This document shows, piece by piece, positions 50,800 through 59,533 of a DNA stretch of 60,823 bases. The number at the start of each line of letters is the position of its first letter. The stretch's first letter is position 1. Source of the DNA: CAUZFZ01 sp963579025 (GTDB taxonomy: Bacteria > Planctomycetota > Planctomycetia > Planctomycetales > Planctomycetaceae); NCBI GenBank assembly GCA_963579025.1, contig CAUZFZ010000047.1, positions 1-60,823 of the forward strand. Reading direction: 5' to 3'. The translations under genes and the position numbers were made by a program. The notes under the pieces were generated by a model. That model saw nothing but the letters and a program-made list of their open reading frames with translations, did no database searches and was not told the origin of the DNA.

Positions 50800-51264
50800 T
50801 CAGTCGTTTTCTGAGTGCGCTTCGAGCAAATCTACGTCCAACAGATCCTTCGGTCGACCGGTGGCCCGCTTATTTCGGATGAGATGTTCGAGCCCAATGA
50901 CACCAAACCGATTGCCGTCAACGTCTACCTCGATGCGTGATGGCCACGCCTCTTCAAACTCGACCCCGGAAATCCGCGTAAGGATGTCGACACGACACGG
51001 TTGGACGCCGATCTGGAATACGATCCCGGGTGTTACGAGGTCAGCTTCCGTCAGATCGAACAGCGGAGCCCCGAATTGCTTGAGAGCACGCATTGTCCGC
51101 CTGGCGTTTTCCGGGGACCGGGCGATCCAGACGTCAAAGTCACCCGTCGCGCGGGGGTATCCATGTGCCGCGACAGCGTGCGCCCCGACCACAAGGAATT
51201 CAACGTTCTGGTCGTCTAACGCGGACAACATGTCGTTGAAATCGGGTTCCAGGTACATCGACAC
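50800..51264 (-). CDS. MNT-type nucleotidyltransferase
   Basis: A 154-residue protein with a GTG start (an ATG six bases later is possible). 'FLVVGAHAVAAHGYPRATGD' then 'FDVWI' is the nucleotidyltransferase active site (G-x-x-A-x-x-x-H-G, D-x-D at residues 42 and 44). A third acidic residue follows in 'CRVDILT' (Asp93). Such minimal nucleotidyltransferases act in toxin-antitoxin modules (HEPN/MNT, AbiEii-like) and add nucleotides to proteins or tRNA. Its start overlaps the 3' end of an upstream small gene by 65 bases, so the two are probably coupled. Confidence 0.82.
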   Translation of the reverse strand: MSMYLEPDFNDMLSALDDQNVEFLVVGAHAVAAHGYPRATGDFDVWIARSPENARRTMRALKQFGAPLFDLTEADLVTPGIVFQIGVQPCRVDILTRISGVEFEEAWPSRIEVDVDGNRFGVIGLEHLIRNKRATGRPKDLLDVDLLEAHSEND

Positions 51265-51391
51265 CCATGATGCTCCAGCAATTCAGTGTGATTTGACGGA
51301 CCGCAGCAATCCGTTCCTCAGGCGTTCCTGCGACAAAATCATCCGGCTCCGCTTCGCCGGGGCGGATGAGCCTCACGGCAGTTCGGTCCAT
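51200..51391 (-). CDS. Small partner protein upstream of the nucleotidyltransferase
   Basis: A 63-residue protein from the ATG of MDRTAVRLIRPGEAEPDDFV. An alternative start lies 24 bases upstream. The pattern 'R-I/L-x-R-x-G-E...D-F/Y...T-P-E-E-R-I/L-x-x-V-x-x-I/L-T...W' recurs in small genes placed just before MNT nucleotidyltransferases in many bacteria. Its last 65 bases are shared with the nucleotidyltransferase start in another frame. I infer a cognate regulator or antitoxin role, but this is not proven and the protein lacks a recognisable HEPN motif (R-x4-6-H). Confidence 0.6.
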   Translation of the reverse strand: MDRTAVRLIRPGEAEPDDFVAGTPEERIAAVRQITLNCWSIMGVDVPGTRFQRHVVRVRRPER

Positions 51392-51590
51392 TCGAGTGAA
51401 TTCTGATTCCTGCATTCGTCCTGTCCGAGTCAGTTCCGAGGAACGCTGGTTGCCGCGTGCAGTATAGTCCCCGCCCTAATGTTAGCCGCTTACTTCTCGC
51501 CGCAACTCACGACTCTTTACGATGCGCCCCGACCATTGTCCGCAACAAGGCGAGACTCCAGCAACCCGTCAACGTAAGGCGAACTGACCC

Positions 51591-52502
51591 GTGAGCGATG
51601 GCTATCGAAGGTTCCTGCGACCGGAAGAGATCTCCCGCATCTCGCGACTGGAAGTTCGCGCCCGCCGGATTGTCGAGGGCTTTCTTTCCGGACGACACCG
51701 CAGCCCCTACTTTGGGCAATCCGTCGAATTCGTCCAGCACCGCGAGTACACGCCCGGTGACGACGTGCGGCATATTGACTGGAAGGTCTGGTCCAAGACC
51801 GATCAGTACTTCATCAAGCAGTTCGAAGAAGACACCAACCTGCGGACGACGATGCTGGTCGACCTGAGCGAGTCCATGCAGTATGGATCGGGCAAGATCA
51901 CCAAGTACGAATACGGCTGCACTCTGGCGGCCGCTCTATCTTACCTGTTGCTCCTGCAGGCTGATGCTGTCGGCATGGTGTCGTTCGACGAGGCCATTCG
52001 CGGTCGAGTTCAGCATCGCAGCAAGCAGACGCATCTGCACTCATTGCTGGCCGCGCTCGACGCGGAAAACCCGGCTAAGAAAACAGATATCTTCGGCATT
52101 CTGAAACAGGTCGCCGAAGAGCAGGCCCGTCGAGGCATGATCGTCATCATCTCTGACCTGTTCGTTCCGCGGGAGGGCCTGTTCAAAGGCCTCAACCTGC
52201 TGCGCTACCGTGGTCACGATGTGATGATCTTCCACGTGATGGACGACGAGGAACTCGACTTCAACTTCACCGGGACAACTAAGTTTGAGGGCCTCGAAGC
52301 CACAGGCGATCTGACATGCGATCCGCAGTCACTCCGCGAGGGCTACCAGGAAGCGGTCGAAGCTTACCTCACCGAGCTGCGTCGGTTCTGCTCCAGCAGC
52401 AGCATTGACTATCAGACGATCCGCACGACAGAACACCTTGATGCCGTGCTCGCTCACTACCTGAACCACCGCGTAGGTATGCATCAAAGTGTGAGGCGTT
52501 GA
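51591..52502 (+). CDS. DUF58-domain protein
   Basis: A 303-residue protein with a GTG start. The family motif 'REYTPGDDVRHIDWKVWSKT' (about residues 54-73) is clear, followed by 'LVDLSESMQYG', a VWA-like metal site with D-x-S-x-S. No transmembrane helices are seen. DUF58 proteins work with MoxR ATPases and the following BatA-type protein in an envelope or complex-assembly module. It precedes the BatA-like gene by 187 bases, a gap that holds a dispersed repeat. Confidence 0.92.
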   Translation: MSDGYRRFLRPEEISRISRLEVRARRIVEGFLSGRHRSPYFGQSVEFVQHREYTPGDDVRHIDWKVWSKTDQYFIKQFEEDTNLRTTMLVDLSESMQYGSGKITKYEYGCTLAAALSYLLLLQADAVGMVSFDEAIRGRVQHRSKQTHLHSLLAALDAENPAKKTDIFGILKQVAEEQARRGMIVIISDLFVPREGLFKGLNLLRYRGHDVMIFHVMDDEELDFNFTGTTKFEGLEATGDLTCDPQSLREGYQEAVEAYLTELRRFCSSSSIDYQTIRTTEHLDAVLAHYLNHRVGMHQSVRR

Positions 52503-52528
52503 GCCCGTTTCACGGCGGAGCCGCCCTG

Positions 52529-52618
52529 ACTCTTAATCTTGATCTCCACAGTGTCACGAGTAGCCGTTGCAGGTGGGAACGGGGAGTAAGATTATGAGTA
52601 GGATTAAGATTAAGAGGC
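52529..52618. repeat. Palindromic intergenic repeat, copy 2
   Basis: The left arm CTCTTAATCTTGATC (about 52530-52544) and right arm GATTAAGATTAAGAG (52602-52616) are inverted repeats with one mismatch. The right half contains the same ACGGGGAGTAAGATTATGA as the copy at 28574-28679, and the middle (GTGTCACGAG...AGCCGTTGC) is similar to copy 1 (GTGCCACGCG...AGCCATCGC). Two copies about 24 kb apart mark a repeat family. Confidence 0.75.
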
Positions 52619-52689
52619 TGGTGAATTTACGACGGTACGTCCGACATGGACGGTCTGGCCGCTTCTTGCCGAAAACCTGACAGGCTGAC

Positions 52690-54930
52690 ATGGAAACCTG
52701 GATCGCGTCTCACTTCCTGAACCCGGCATTCGTGCTCGCTGGCACGGCGCTGGTTGCGGCGCCGATCATCATTCATCTGATCAACCGCCTGCGGTATCGG
52801 CGCGTTCAATTCGCAGCCATGGAGTTTCTGCTCCAAAGCCAGCAGCGCAACCGCCGACGGATTCTCATCGAGCAGATCCTGCTGCTCCTGCTGCGAATTC
52901 TGATCGTGCTGGCCATTGTCGCACTGATCTCCAGACTGGTGATTGATCCCAGTGAGATGAGTCTGTTTCAAGGGGCTCGTTCGCATCATGTCGTGTTGCT
53001 CGATGATTCCGGTTCGATGCGCGAACAGATTGGGGAGGAATCCGCTTTTGAGTCATCGATTGCAGTTGTCCGCCGACTTGTGTCCGAAGGCTCACGTCGT
53101 CCCGGCACGCAGAAGTTCACGATGTTGAGTCTGTCGAATCCCGACCAGCCATTGTTTACGCAGCGTGAAGTGGACGAGAACTTTCTCGCGGAGCTCGAAA
53201 CAAGGCTGGAGGGGCTCCGGTGCTCGCATCAGTCACTAAGCCTGCAGAGCGGCCTGGAAGGTGCTCGAAATGTCCTGCTCGAAGACAAGGCCACCATTCG
53301 GCACCTGCACGTCATCTCAGATTTTCGAGAGGCGGACTGGCAGGAACAGCAGTCGATCGGACGCATTGTCAAGGAACTTGACTCGGCGGGCGTGACACTC
53401 AATCTCGTCAAGACGGTCGGGCAGCGGAACCAGAATCTGGGCATCACGGAGCTGACCGGGCATTTGCAGATTGCATCGGCCGGAGTTCCCGTGCGGTTCA
53501 GTGTGACCGTGCAGAATTTTGGCGATCAGGTGGCCAGTCGCGTCGGCGTCGCGATCTTCCAGGACGGTCAGAAACTCCCGCTGGCCGTGAACTTCGACAA
53601 GATCGAAGCGGGCGTGGAAGTCCAGCAGGAATTCGATCTGACATTCGACGCACCGGGACGCCATCAGATCGAACTGCGGCTGTCGCCCGATCCACTGACT
53701 TCAGACAACGCACGTCATCTGGCCGTTGATGTGGCGCCGGTCAATCGCGTGCTGATCATTGAAGGCAACCCGGCCAGCGACGAAGGCGAATACCTTGCCG
53801 ACGCTCTGGCCGCGGACCCCGGCATTACCGGGTACTCGCCGCAGATCGACACCGTGGATTTCCTGCGTCGACGGTCACTGGAAGGATTCCAGAGCGTTTT
53901 CATGCTCAACGTCGCTGACATGCCGGCCGACGCGCTCGCTCCGCTGGAAGCGTTTGTTCGGGACGGCGGCGGGCTGGCCTGGTTCCTGGGTGACGAGATT
54001 CGCCCGGCGTTTTATCTGGGTGAGTTGTACCAGGAAGGAAAGGGACTGTTTCCCGTCCGCATCGGACTGATCGCCAACCAGGCCTCAACGTTCGCCGACG
54101 ATTCGGGGCCGGACACCGAGTTCGAGGACCATTCGATCTTTCAGGTCTTTCAGGGACAGGACAATCCCTTCACAGCGCTGATGCGCGTCAATCAGTTCTT
54201 CCCGGTGGCCGAGGACTGGGAACGCGACGATCAGCGTCGCGGTGACAATGTTCGAACTCTCGCTCGTCTGACCAATCGCCAGCCGCTGATCTTTGAATCG
54301 AAGTTCGGCGCCGGCGAAGTATTTATCTGCCTGACAAGCTGTGGACCGGTGTGGAACAACTGGGCTCGTCTGCCGGGCTACCCTCCCATGATGCTCGACC
54401 TCGATAAACACATCGCAAAAAAGGACCGCGTGCTCGAACGCCGCGCCGTGGGCGAACCAATCCGCCTGTCGCTTGATCCCGCCGAATTCCTGGATGAAGT
54501 CGAGATCGTCGGGCCCGAACAGGACGGCGAACGTACGACGCGTCTGAAAGCCGCTCCCACGCAGTCAGGTTCATCCGACACGTCCACAGCGCCCACTGCT
54601 CTTCGGCTCACCGCCGCATTCCGCGATACCGACGCACCCGGCGTCTATCGCGTCCGCCTGATTGACCAAAGTCAGACGACGGTCGAACGCTGGATCACGT
54701 TCAACGTACCGACCGACGAAAGCGAGCTGGAACTTGCCGAGAACAAACTGATCCACAAACAGCTCGGCGATGTCGAGGTGCAGATTCAGGAGCCGGGCAC
54801 GTTCTCGTGGATCGCCGGACGCGAAGCCGGTCAGGAAGTGCGCTTCTGGTTGCTGGTCATTCTCATCGTCGCAGCATTCTGTGAGCAGATTCTTGCATAC
54901 CGGCTCAGTTATCACGCAAGGACGGCGTGA
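52690..54930 (+). CDS. BatA-type membrane protein with VWA domain
   Basis: A 746-residue protein. The N-terminal BatA/DUF4159-type membrane segment is 'FLNPAFVLAGTALVAAPIII' then 'HLINRLRYRRVQFAAMEFLL', followed by a second span 'ILLLLLRILIVLAIVALIS'. Next is a VWA-like domain starting 'HHVVLLDDSGSMREQ' (MIDAS D-x-S-x-S as DDSGS). The centre (about 240-480) includes beta-sandwich and GATase-like regions ('VLIIEGNPASDEGEYLADAL'). A final transmembrane helix (residues 717-737) lies near the C-terminus. It completes the MoxR-DUF58-BatA module, probably acting at the inner membrane. Confidence 0.9.
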   Translation: METWIASHFLNPAFVLAGTALVAAPIIIHLINRLRYRRVQFAAMEFLLQSQQRNRRRILIEQILLLLLRILIVLAIVALISRLVIDPSEMSLFQGARSHHVVLLDDSGSMREQIGEESAFESSIAVVRRLVSEGSRRPGTQKFTMLSLSNPDQPLFTQREVDENFLAELETRLEGLRCSHQSLSLQSGLEGARNVLLEDKATIRHLHVISDFREADWQEQQSIGRIVKELDSAGVTLNLVKTVGQRNQNLGITELTGHLQIASAGVPVRFSVTVQNFGDQVASRVGVAIFQDGQKLPLAVNFDKIEAGVEVQQEFDLTFDAPGRHQIELRLSPDPLTSDNARHLAVDVAPVNRVLIIEGNPASDEGEYLADALAADPGITGYSPQIDTVDFLRRRSLEGFQSVFMLNVADMPADALAPLEAFVRDGGGLAWFLGDEIRPAFYLGELYQEGKGLFPVRIGLIANQASTFADDSGPDTEFEDHSIFQVFQGQDNPFTALMRVNQFFPVAEDWERDDQRRGDNVRTLARLTNRQPLIFESKFGAGEVFICLTSCGPVWNNWARLPGYPPMMLDLDKHIAKKDRVLERRAVGEPIRLSLDPAEFLDEVEIVGPEQDGERTTRLKAAPTQSGSSDTSTAPTALRLTAAFRDTDAPGVYRVRLIDQSQTTVERWITFNVPTDESELELAENKLIHKQLGDVEVQIQEPGTFSWIAGREAGQEVRFWLLVILIVAAFCEQILAYRLSYHARTA

Positions 54931-54951
54931 TTCCGCAGTGGGAGGTGGATC

Positions 54952-55671
54952 ATGGTTCGAGCCGTCGCGTTTGGAGCCTGCGCTGTGATCCTGGGAAGCA
55001 TCCTGTATTGCGCTACGCGACCCGTCCAGCATTTCTGTGGGGAAGCACCACCACGGTCGCAGTGTAAGAACCACCTCAAGCAGCTTGGACTCGCTCTCCA
55101 TAGTTATCACGCGGACTATGGATGCCTCCCACCCGCATGCGTTCCCGACGATAGCGGACATCCGATGCACAGTTGGCGTGTCCTGCTTTTGCCATATCTT
55201 GATGAAGCAGACCTGCATGGCGCCTACCGCTTCGATGAGCCTTGGAACGGTCCAAATAACTCGAAGCTGGCTGGCTCAATCCCAAATGTGTTTCGTTGCC
55301 CGAGTTTCGACGATGCCGCTTTCGTGGGCCTGGAAGATTCGAGCGTCATGTCCAACTATCTGTGCATTACCGGCTCCCAGACTGCGTTTCCCGGAACGGC
55401 GTCCGTTGCCACCGCGGAGATCCTGGATGGTCCTTCAGAAACTGTCGTCGTGACCGAGGTGAAGCAACACAGTGTTCACTGGATGCAGCCGAAGGATATC
55501 CCCGCAGAAAGCGCCTACGAGTATCTGAAGAGTGGAGATCACACTCACATAGGTGGAGCACAGTTTCTGTTCGGGGACGGTTCGGTCAGATTCATCCAGG
55601 AGGATGTTCCGCTGACAATCTTCGAACGATTGCTGTCCATCGCCGATGGCGACCCGGTCGGCAAGTTTTGA
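54952..55671 (+). CDS. DUF1559 protein without prepilin motif (paralogue 1)
   Basis: A 239-residue protein, ATG preceded by GGGAGGTGG. Residues 5-22 are a simple hydrophobic anchor in place of the usual FTLIELLVVIA helix. The DUF1559 core is clear: 'SQCKNHLKQLGLALHSYHAD', 'MHSWRVLLLPYLDEADL', and 'FDEPWNGPNNSKLA'. A C-terminal 'GGAQFLFGDGSVRFI' ends the domain. It is 42 bases upstream of a close paralogue, and both start with the same leader sequence, so a tandem duplication is likely. It starts 21 bases after the BatA-like gene and may be read with it. Confidence 0.88.
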   Translation: MVRAVAFGACAVILGSILYCATRPVQHFCGEAPPRSQCKNHLKQLGLALHSYHADYGCLPPACVPDDSGHPMHSWRVLLLPYLDEADLHGAYRFDEPWNGPNNSKLAGSIPNVFRCPSFDDAAFVGLEDSSVMSNYLCITGSQTAFPGTASVATAEILDGPSETVVVTEVKQHSVHWMQPKDIPAESAYEYLKSGDHTHIGGAQFLFGDGSVRFIQEDVPLTIFERLLSIADGDPVGKF

Positions 55672-55712
55672 ATCTAGAGACGACCACGTAACATCCCAGT
55701 GGGAGATGGAGC

Positions 55713-56399
55713 ATGGGCCGCGTAATTCGTTATGGATCAGTGCTCGGTATTGTGGGCGTTCTGCTGTATCTGCTTGGTCCGGGTCTCAGAGCGTCGCGTG
55801 AGGCCGCACGCCGGACGCACTGCAACAAGCATCTGAAAATTCTCGGACTGGCACTCCACAATTACAGTGACTTCTACGGCTCTCTGCCTCCGGCGTATGT
55901 CGCCGATGAAAACGGAAAACGCATGCACAGTTGGCGCGTGCTGATACTCCCGTACCTGGACCGGGCAGACCTGTATGCCGCGTACCGCTTTGATGAGCCG
56001 TGGGACGGGCCCAACAACTCGAAGCTGGCGGATCAAATGCCATATCTCTTTCGTTGCCCCAGCTCTGTTCAACGGGACGGTATGACCAACTACCAGTGCG
56101 TCACCGGTCCAGGCACCGCGTTTCCCGGTGCTCACTCTGTTGCGTTGTCGGAAATAACCGACGGTGTGTCGCATACGCTACTGGTGACCGAAGTGGACCG
56201 TCGCAGCGTTCACTGGATGCAGCCCAAGGATATCCCTCTCGATAAGGCATACCAGTTCTTACAGGATCGCGCGCACACGGGCGGCGTTCATATGCTTCTT
56301 TGTGATGGCTCCGTGAAATTCCTCAACGAAAACGTCAACGCGATGACCTATCGTCACCTTTTGACAATCAGGGACGGCCACCTCCCCGGTGAGTTCTGA
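55713..56399 (+). CDS. DUF1559 protein without prepilin motif (paralogue 2)
   Basis: A 228-residue paralogue of the preceding gene. It shares 'MHSWRVL-x-LPYLD-x-ADL', 'YRFDEPW-x-GPNNSKLA', 'FRCPS' and 'HWMQPKDIP', with 'LLCDGSVKFL' at the end. Its N-terminal helix again lacks the FTLIELL signature but keeps 'ASREAARRTHCNKHLKILG', closer to standard DUF1559 than paralogue 1. Paralogue 1 has an extra segment in the middle (FVGLEDSSV). It precedes the TIM-barrel gene by 16 bases. Confidence 0.88.
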   Translation: MGRVIRYGSVLGIVGVLLYLLGPGLRASREAARRTHCNKHLKILGLALHNYSDFYGSLPPAYVADENGKRMHSWRVLILPYLDRADLYAAYRFDEPWDGPNNSKLADQMPYLFRCPSSVQRDGMTNYQCVTGPGTAFPGAHSVALSEITDGVSHTLLVTEVDRRSVHWMQPKDIPLDKAYQFLQDRAHTGGVHMLLCDGSVKFLNENVNAMTYRHLLTIRDGHLPGEF

Positions 56400-56415
56400 A
56401 TCTGTAGGGGCTCCC

Positions 56416-57309
56416 ATGAACCTGAGTCTTTTCTCTGTAAGTTACGCGGGCTACTGGGGCCAGGATTCCCTGGACGCAGTCGGCTTTGTCGAGAAGGCCG
56501 CGCAGCTTGGCTATTCCACGATCATGCTGGCTGGTAAACGGCCACACGGGTCGCCGCTCGATATGGATGAGGAATCGATTGGTCGACTGCGTGAGGCTCT
56601 TGAGCGGACGGGGATCCGCTGTGGTGTGATGGCGGGCTACACCGACTTTGGCGGGCAGGTCGCCGCCGAAGTGCCGTTTCTCGAAATGCAGATCCGTTAC
56701 GTCGAGGACCTGTGCCGGATCGGCCAGCAACTGGGCGCGACGGTCTGCCGGGTTTTTACGGCGTACGAAGTCGATGGCGTGAGCCCGCATACAACGTGGG
56801 CTCAGTCCGCTCGCTGTCTGCAGGAATGCTGCGATCGCGCGGCCGACTACGGAATCACCATTGCCATTCAGAATCATCACGACATCGCCGTCGACTCTGA
56901 TGCGTTGCTTGAGTTTCTGCACGATGTCGATCGACCGAATTGTCGGCTGGGTGCCGATGCCTGGTCCCCTGCCCTGCGTGGCGAAGACCTTTACGAATCA
57001 GCCCGCAAGCTGGCGCCACACACGGCAATCACGACCAGCGCGGACTACGTGCGATTGCCGCGATTCCGGTATCGCCCCGAGCTGATCTCCTATGAAACAG
57101 CATCGGCCGATCTCGTACGGGCTGTTCCCTTTGGCACGGGCTTCATCGATTACGAGGCCTTTTTCACAGGCCTGCGGGAAGGCGGTTTCGACGGTATTGC
57201 CACCTTCGAGATGTGCTCCCCCGTCCGCGGCGGCGGTTCGATCGACAACCTGGACCGCTTTGCCGAAGCGTACGTCACATGGATGCGCGAGCACGGCTTT
57301 GCCACTTAG
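56416..57309 (+). CDS. Xylose-isomerase-like TIM-barrel sugar phosphate isomerase/epimerase
   Basis: A 297-residue AP-endonuclease-2/xylose isomerase-like protein, starting at MNLSLFSVSYAGYWGQ. Pattern elements include 'AAQLGYSTIMLAG', 'CRIGQQLGATVCRVF' and 'GITIAIQNHHDIAVDS' with probable metal residues (Q-N-H-H), and 'CRLGADAWSPALRGED'. The late strand 'GFDGIATFEMCSP' carries the C-terminal glutamate of the metal site. It probably isomerises or epimerises a sugar or sugar derivative with a divalent metal. It is followed 33 bases later by the isochorismatase-ThuA fusion, a likely shared operon. Confidence 0.85.
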   Translation: MNLSLFSVSYAGYWGQDSLDAVGFVEKAAQLGYSTIMLAGKRPHGSPLDMDEESIGRLREALERTGIRCGVMAGYTDFGGQVAAEVPFLEMQIRYVEDLCRIGQQLGATVCRVFTAYEVDGVSPHTTWAQSARCLQECCDRAADYGITIAIQNHHDIAVDSDALLEFLHDVDRPNCRLGADAWSPALRGEDLYESARKLAPHTAITTSADYVRLPRFRYRPELISYETASADLVRAVPFGTGFIDYEAFFTGLREGGFDGIATFEMCSPVRGGGSIDNLDRFAEAYVTWMREHGFAT

Positions 57310-57342
57310 GTTTCTCGTCATCCCACAACACTGGAGCTGACC

Positions 57343-59454
57343 ATGTCCCGTCTGTGTGTTCTGTCCACCGTTCTGATCGTGATCGGAACCACCATGCTTC
57401 CCGCCGTTGCAGACGACATTGATCTGAGTCTTCGGTATCAGGTTGAAACATCATCCGGCAGTGGTCGTCATCACCGACTGACTCGTAACGAAACATGGAA
57501 GGCGGAGGAAACCGCGGTCATCGTCTGTGACGTGTGGGATTATCACCATTGCCTGAACGCCGTTCGTCGTCTGGAAGAATTCGGTCCACGACTGAACGAA
57601 GTGCTGACCCACGCCCGCAGTCGCGGCATGACCATCATTCACTCACCCAGCGATTGCATGCCCGCTTACGAAGGTCATCCGGCTCGTGAACGTACCACCG
57701 CGACACCAAAGGCAGGCAAGCTGCCACGAGACATCGGCGCGTGGTGTTCACGAATTCCAGCCGAGGAACTGGCCGCCTACCCGATCGATCAGTCAGATGG
57801 CGGCGAGGACGATGATCCCGACGAACACGCGAAATGGGCGGCGAAGCTGAAAGCACTGGGTCGGAACCCGGGACTCCCGTGGCAGCGACAGTCGGACATG
57901 ATCACGATCGATTCAGAGCACGATTACATCAGCGATCGCGGCGACGAAGTCTGGAGCATTCTGGAACATCGTGGCATTCGAAACGTCATCCTGACCGGCG
58001 TGCACACCAACATGTGCGTTCTCGGCCGACCGTTTGGTCTGCGTCAGATGGTGCGCAATGGACGCAACGTCGTGCTCATGCGGGACATGACCGACACCAT
58101 GTACAACCCGCGGCGCTGGCCCTACGTCAGCCACTTCACGGGCACGGACCTGGTCATCTCACACATTGAGAAATTCGTTTGCCCGACAATTACCAGCGAC
58201 CAGTTCATCGGCGGAGAGCCAATTCGATTGAAGCACGACACGCGTCCGCACATCGCGATCGTGGTCGCCGAGGACGAGTACGAAACCGACCGCACCTTGC
58301 CGCAATTCGCGGCTCAACATCTGGGCCGCGACTTCCGCGTCAGTTTCGTTTACGGCAGTGAGGAAGAACGCCATTTGATTCCCGGTCTGACAGTGCTGAA
58401 GGACGCGGACGTGATCCTGATCAGCGTCCGGCGTCGGCTGCTGCCGACATCTGCCATGAAGCTCGTACGGGAATTCGTAGCTGCCGGAAAACCCGTCGTT
58501 GGAATTCGCACGGCCAGTCACGCGTTCTCTGTGCGAAAAGGGGAGATTCCTGATGGCCTCGCTGACTGGCCGGAATTCGACGCTCAGGTCTTTGGCGGCA
58601 ATTACCACGGCCATCATGGCAACGCATTGAAGTCGACCGTTCAGTTCGCCCCGCAGTCTGCCGAACACCCGGTAGCAGGTGGAATCAAGAATGACTTTCC
58701 GCAATCCGGGTCGCTGTACCGGACGTCTCCACTGGCAAAGGGAGCAACGGCGTTGCTGATCGGGTCGATCGAAGGATTGCCTTCCGAGCCAGTCGCATGG
58801 ACATTCAAACGAGCGGATGGCGGGCGGTCGTTCTACACGTCACTCGGACATCCGGGGGACTTCGACAATCCGTCGTTCGTGCGAGTGTTGCTGAACGGAC
58901 TGCATTGGGCGACTGACCTCGCCATTCCGCAGGATGTCGCACTGAGCTCGGGCGACTACCGGAAACACTGGAGCACGATGCCCGTCCCATCCACCTGGGC
59001 TGCAGGGTCGAACGGCGTCCTGAAGGATTATGACGGAGTCGCCTGGTATCGCTGCGTGGTCCGCGTCCCGGGGAACTGGATTCCTCGCCGGAAGGACGAC
59101 AAGGACAAGACCCTGGCTACAGGGCCAACGCTTGCCATGCAGGCTCCCCGCGCGGGGGACGAGATCAGTGCCTGGGTTAACGGGAATGCCATGTGGGGAG
59201 TTTCCTCTGCCGGACTGGGACTGAATACATTCGCCAACGCCTGGATTCCGGACGACGCCAACCTGATAGTGATACGCGTAAAGTTTGGGAAGGGACCGCG
59301 TGGCCTGCACACAGCGCCGATGCTGCCCTCTCTCCCACTGAAAGGACGCTGGCAGTTTCGGATTGGCGATGACCCCTCCTGGTCCAACATGCCGCTACCC
59401 GCAAAGTTCGGCGGATCGACGGACATGTATTTCGAGCCAGAGACTCAGAAGTGA
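57343..59454 (+). CDS. Secreted isochorismatase-ThuA-jelly-roll fusion protein
   Basis: A 703-residue exported protein (signal MSRLCVLSTVLIVIGTTMLP). Residues 50-285 are a cysteine hydrolase of the isochorismatase family: 'AVIVCDVWDYHHC' supplies the acid (D63) and 'VILTGVHTNMCVLGRPFG' the nucleophile (C225). The expected lysine is not obvious. Residues 300-525 form a ThuA/class I GATase-like domain ('PVVGIRTASHAF', 'FGGNYHGHHGN', 'RSFYTSLGHPGDF'). The last 170 residues resemble a beta-galactosidase-like jelly roll ('VAWYRCVVRVPGNW', 'ISAWVNGNAMWG'). The fusion suggests breakdown of amide- or sugar-linked material outside the inner membrane. The natural substrate is unknown. Confidence 0.83.
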   Translation: MSRLCVLSTVLIVIGTTMLPAVADDIDLSLRYQVETSSGSGRHHRLTRNETWKAEETAVIVCDVWDYHHCLNAVRRLEEFGPRLNEVLTHARSRGMTIIHSPSDCMPAYEGHPARERTTATPKAGKLPRDIGAWCSRIPAEELAAYPIDQSDGGEDDDPDEHAKWAAKLKALGRNPGLPWQRQSDMITIDSEHDYISDRGDEVWSILEHRGIRNVILTGVHTNMCVLGRPFGLRQMVRNGRNVVLMRDMTDTMYNPRRWPYVSHFTGTDLVISHIEKFVCPTITSDQFIGGEPIRLKHDTRPHIAIVVAEDEYETDRTLPQFAAQHLGRDFRVSFVYGSEEERHLIPGLTVLKDADVILISVRRRLLPTSAMKLVREFVAAGKPVVGIRTASHAFSVRKGEIPDGLADWPEFDAQVFGGNYHGHHGNALKSTVQFAPQSAEHPVAGGIKNDFPQSGSLYRTSPLAKGATALLIGSIEGLPSEPVAWTFKRADGGRSFYTSLGHPGDFDNPSFVRVLLNGLHWATDLAIPQDVALSSGDYRKHWSTMPVPSTWAAGSNGVLKDYDGVAWYRCVVRVPGNWIPRRKDDKDKTLATGPTLAMQAPRAGDEISAWVNGNAMWGVSSAGLGLNTFANAWIPDDANLIVIRVKFGKGPRGLHTAPMLPSLPLKGRWQFRIGDDPSWSNMPLPAKFGGSTDMYFEPETQK

Positions 59455-59533
59455 AAGTCGAATTGACCGCCATCGCGATTCGCGCGAGAGTCTGCACCGA
59501 TTGGAGTTTCCCACGGTCAACGGAGTGACCTCG

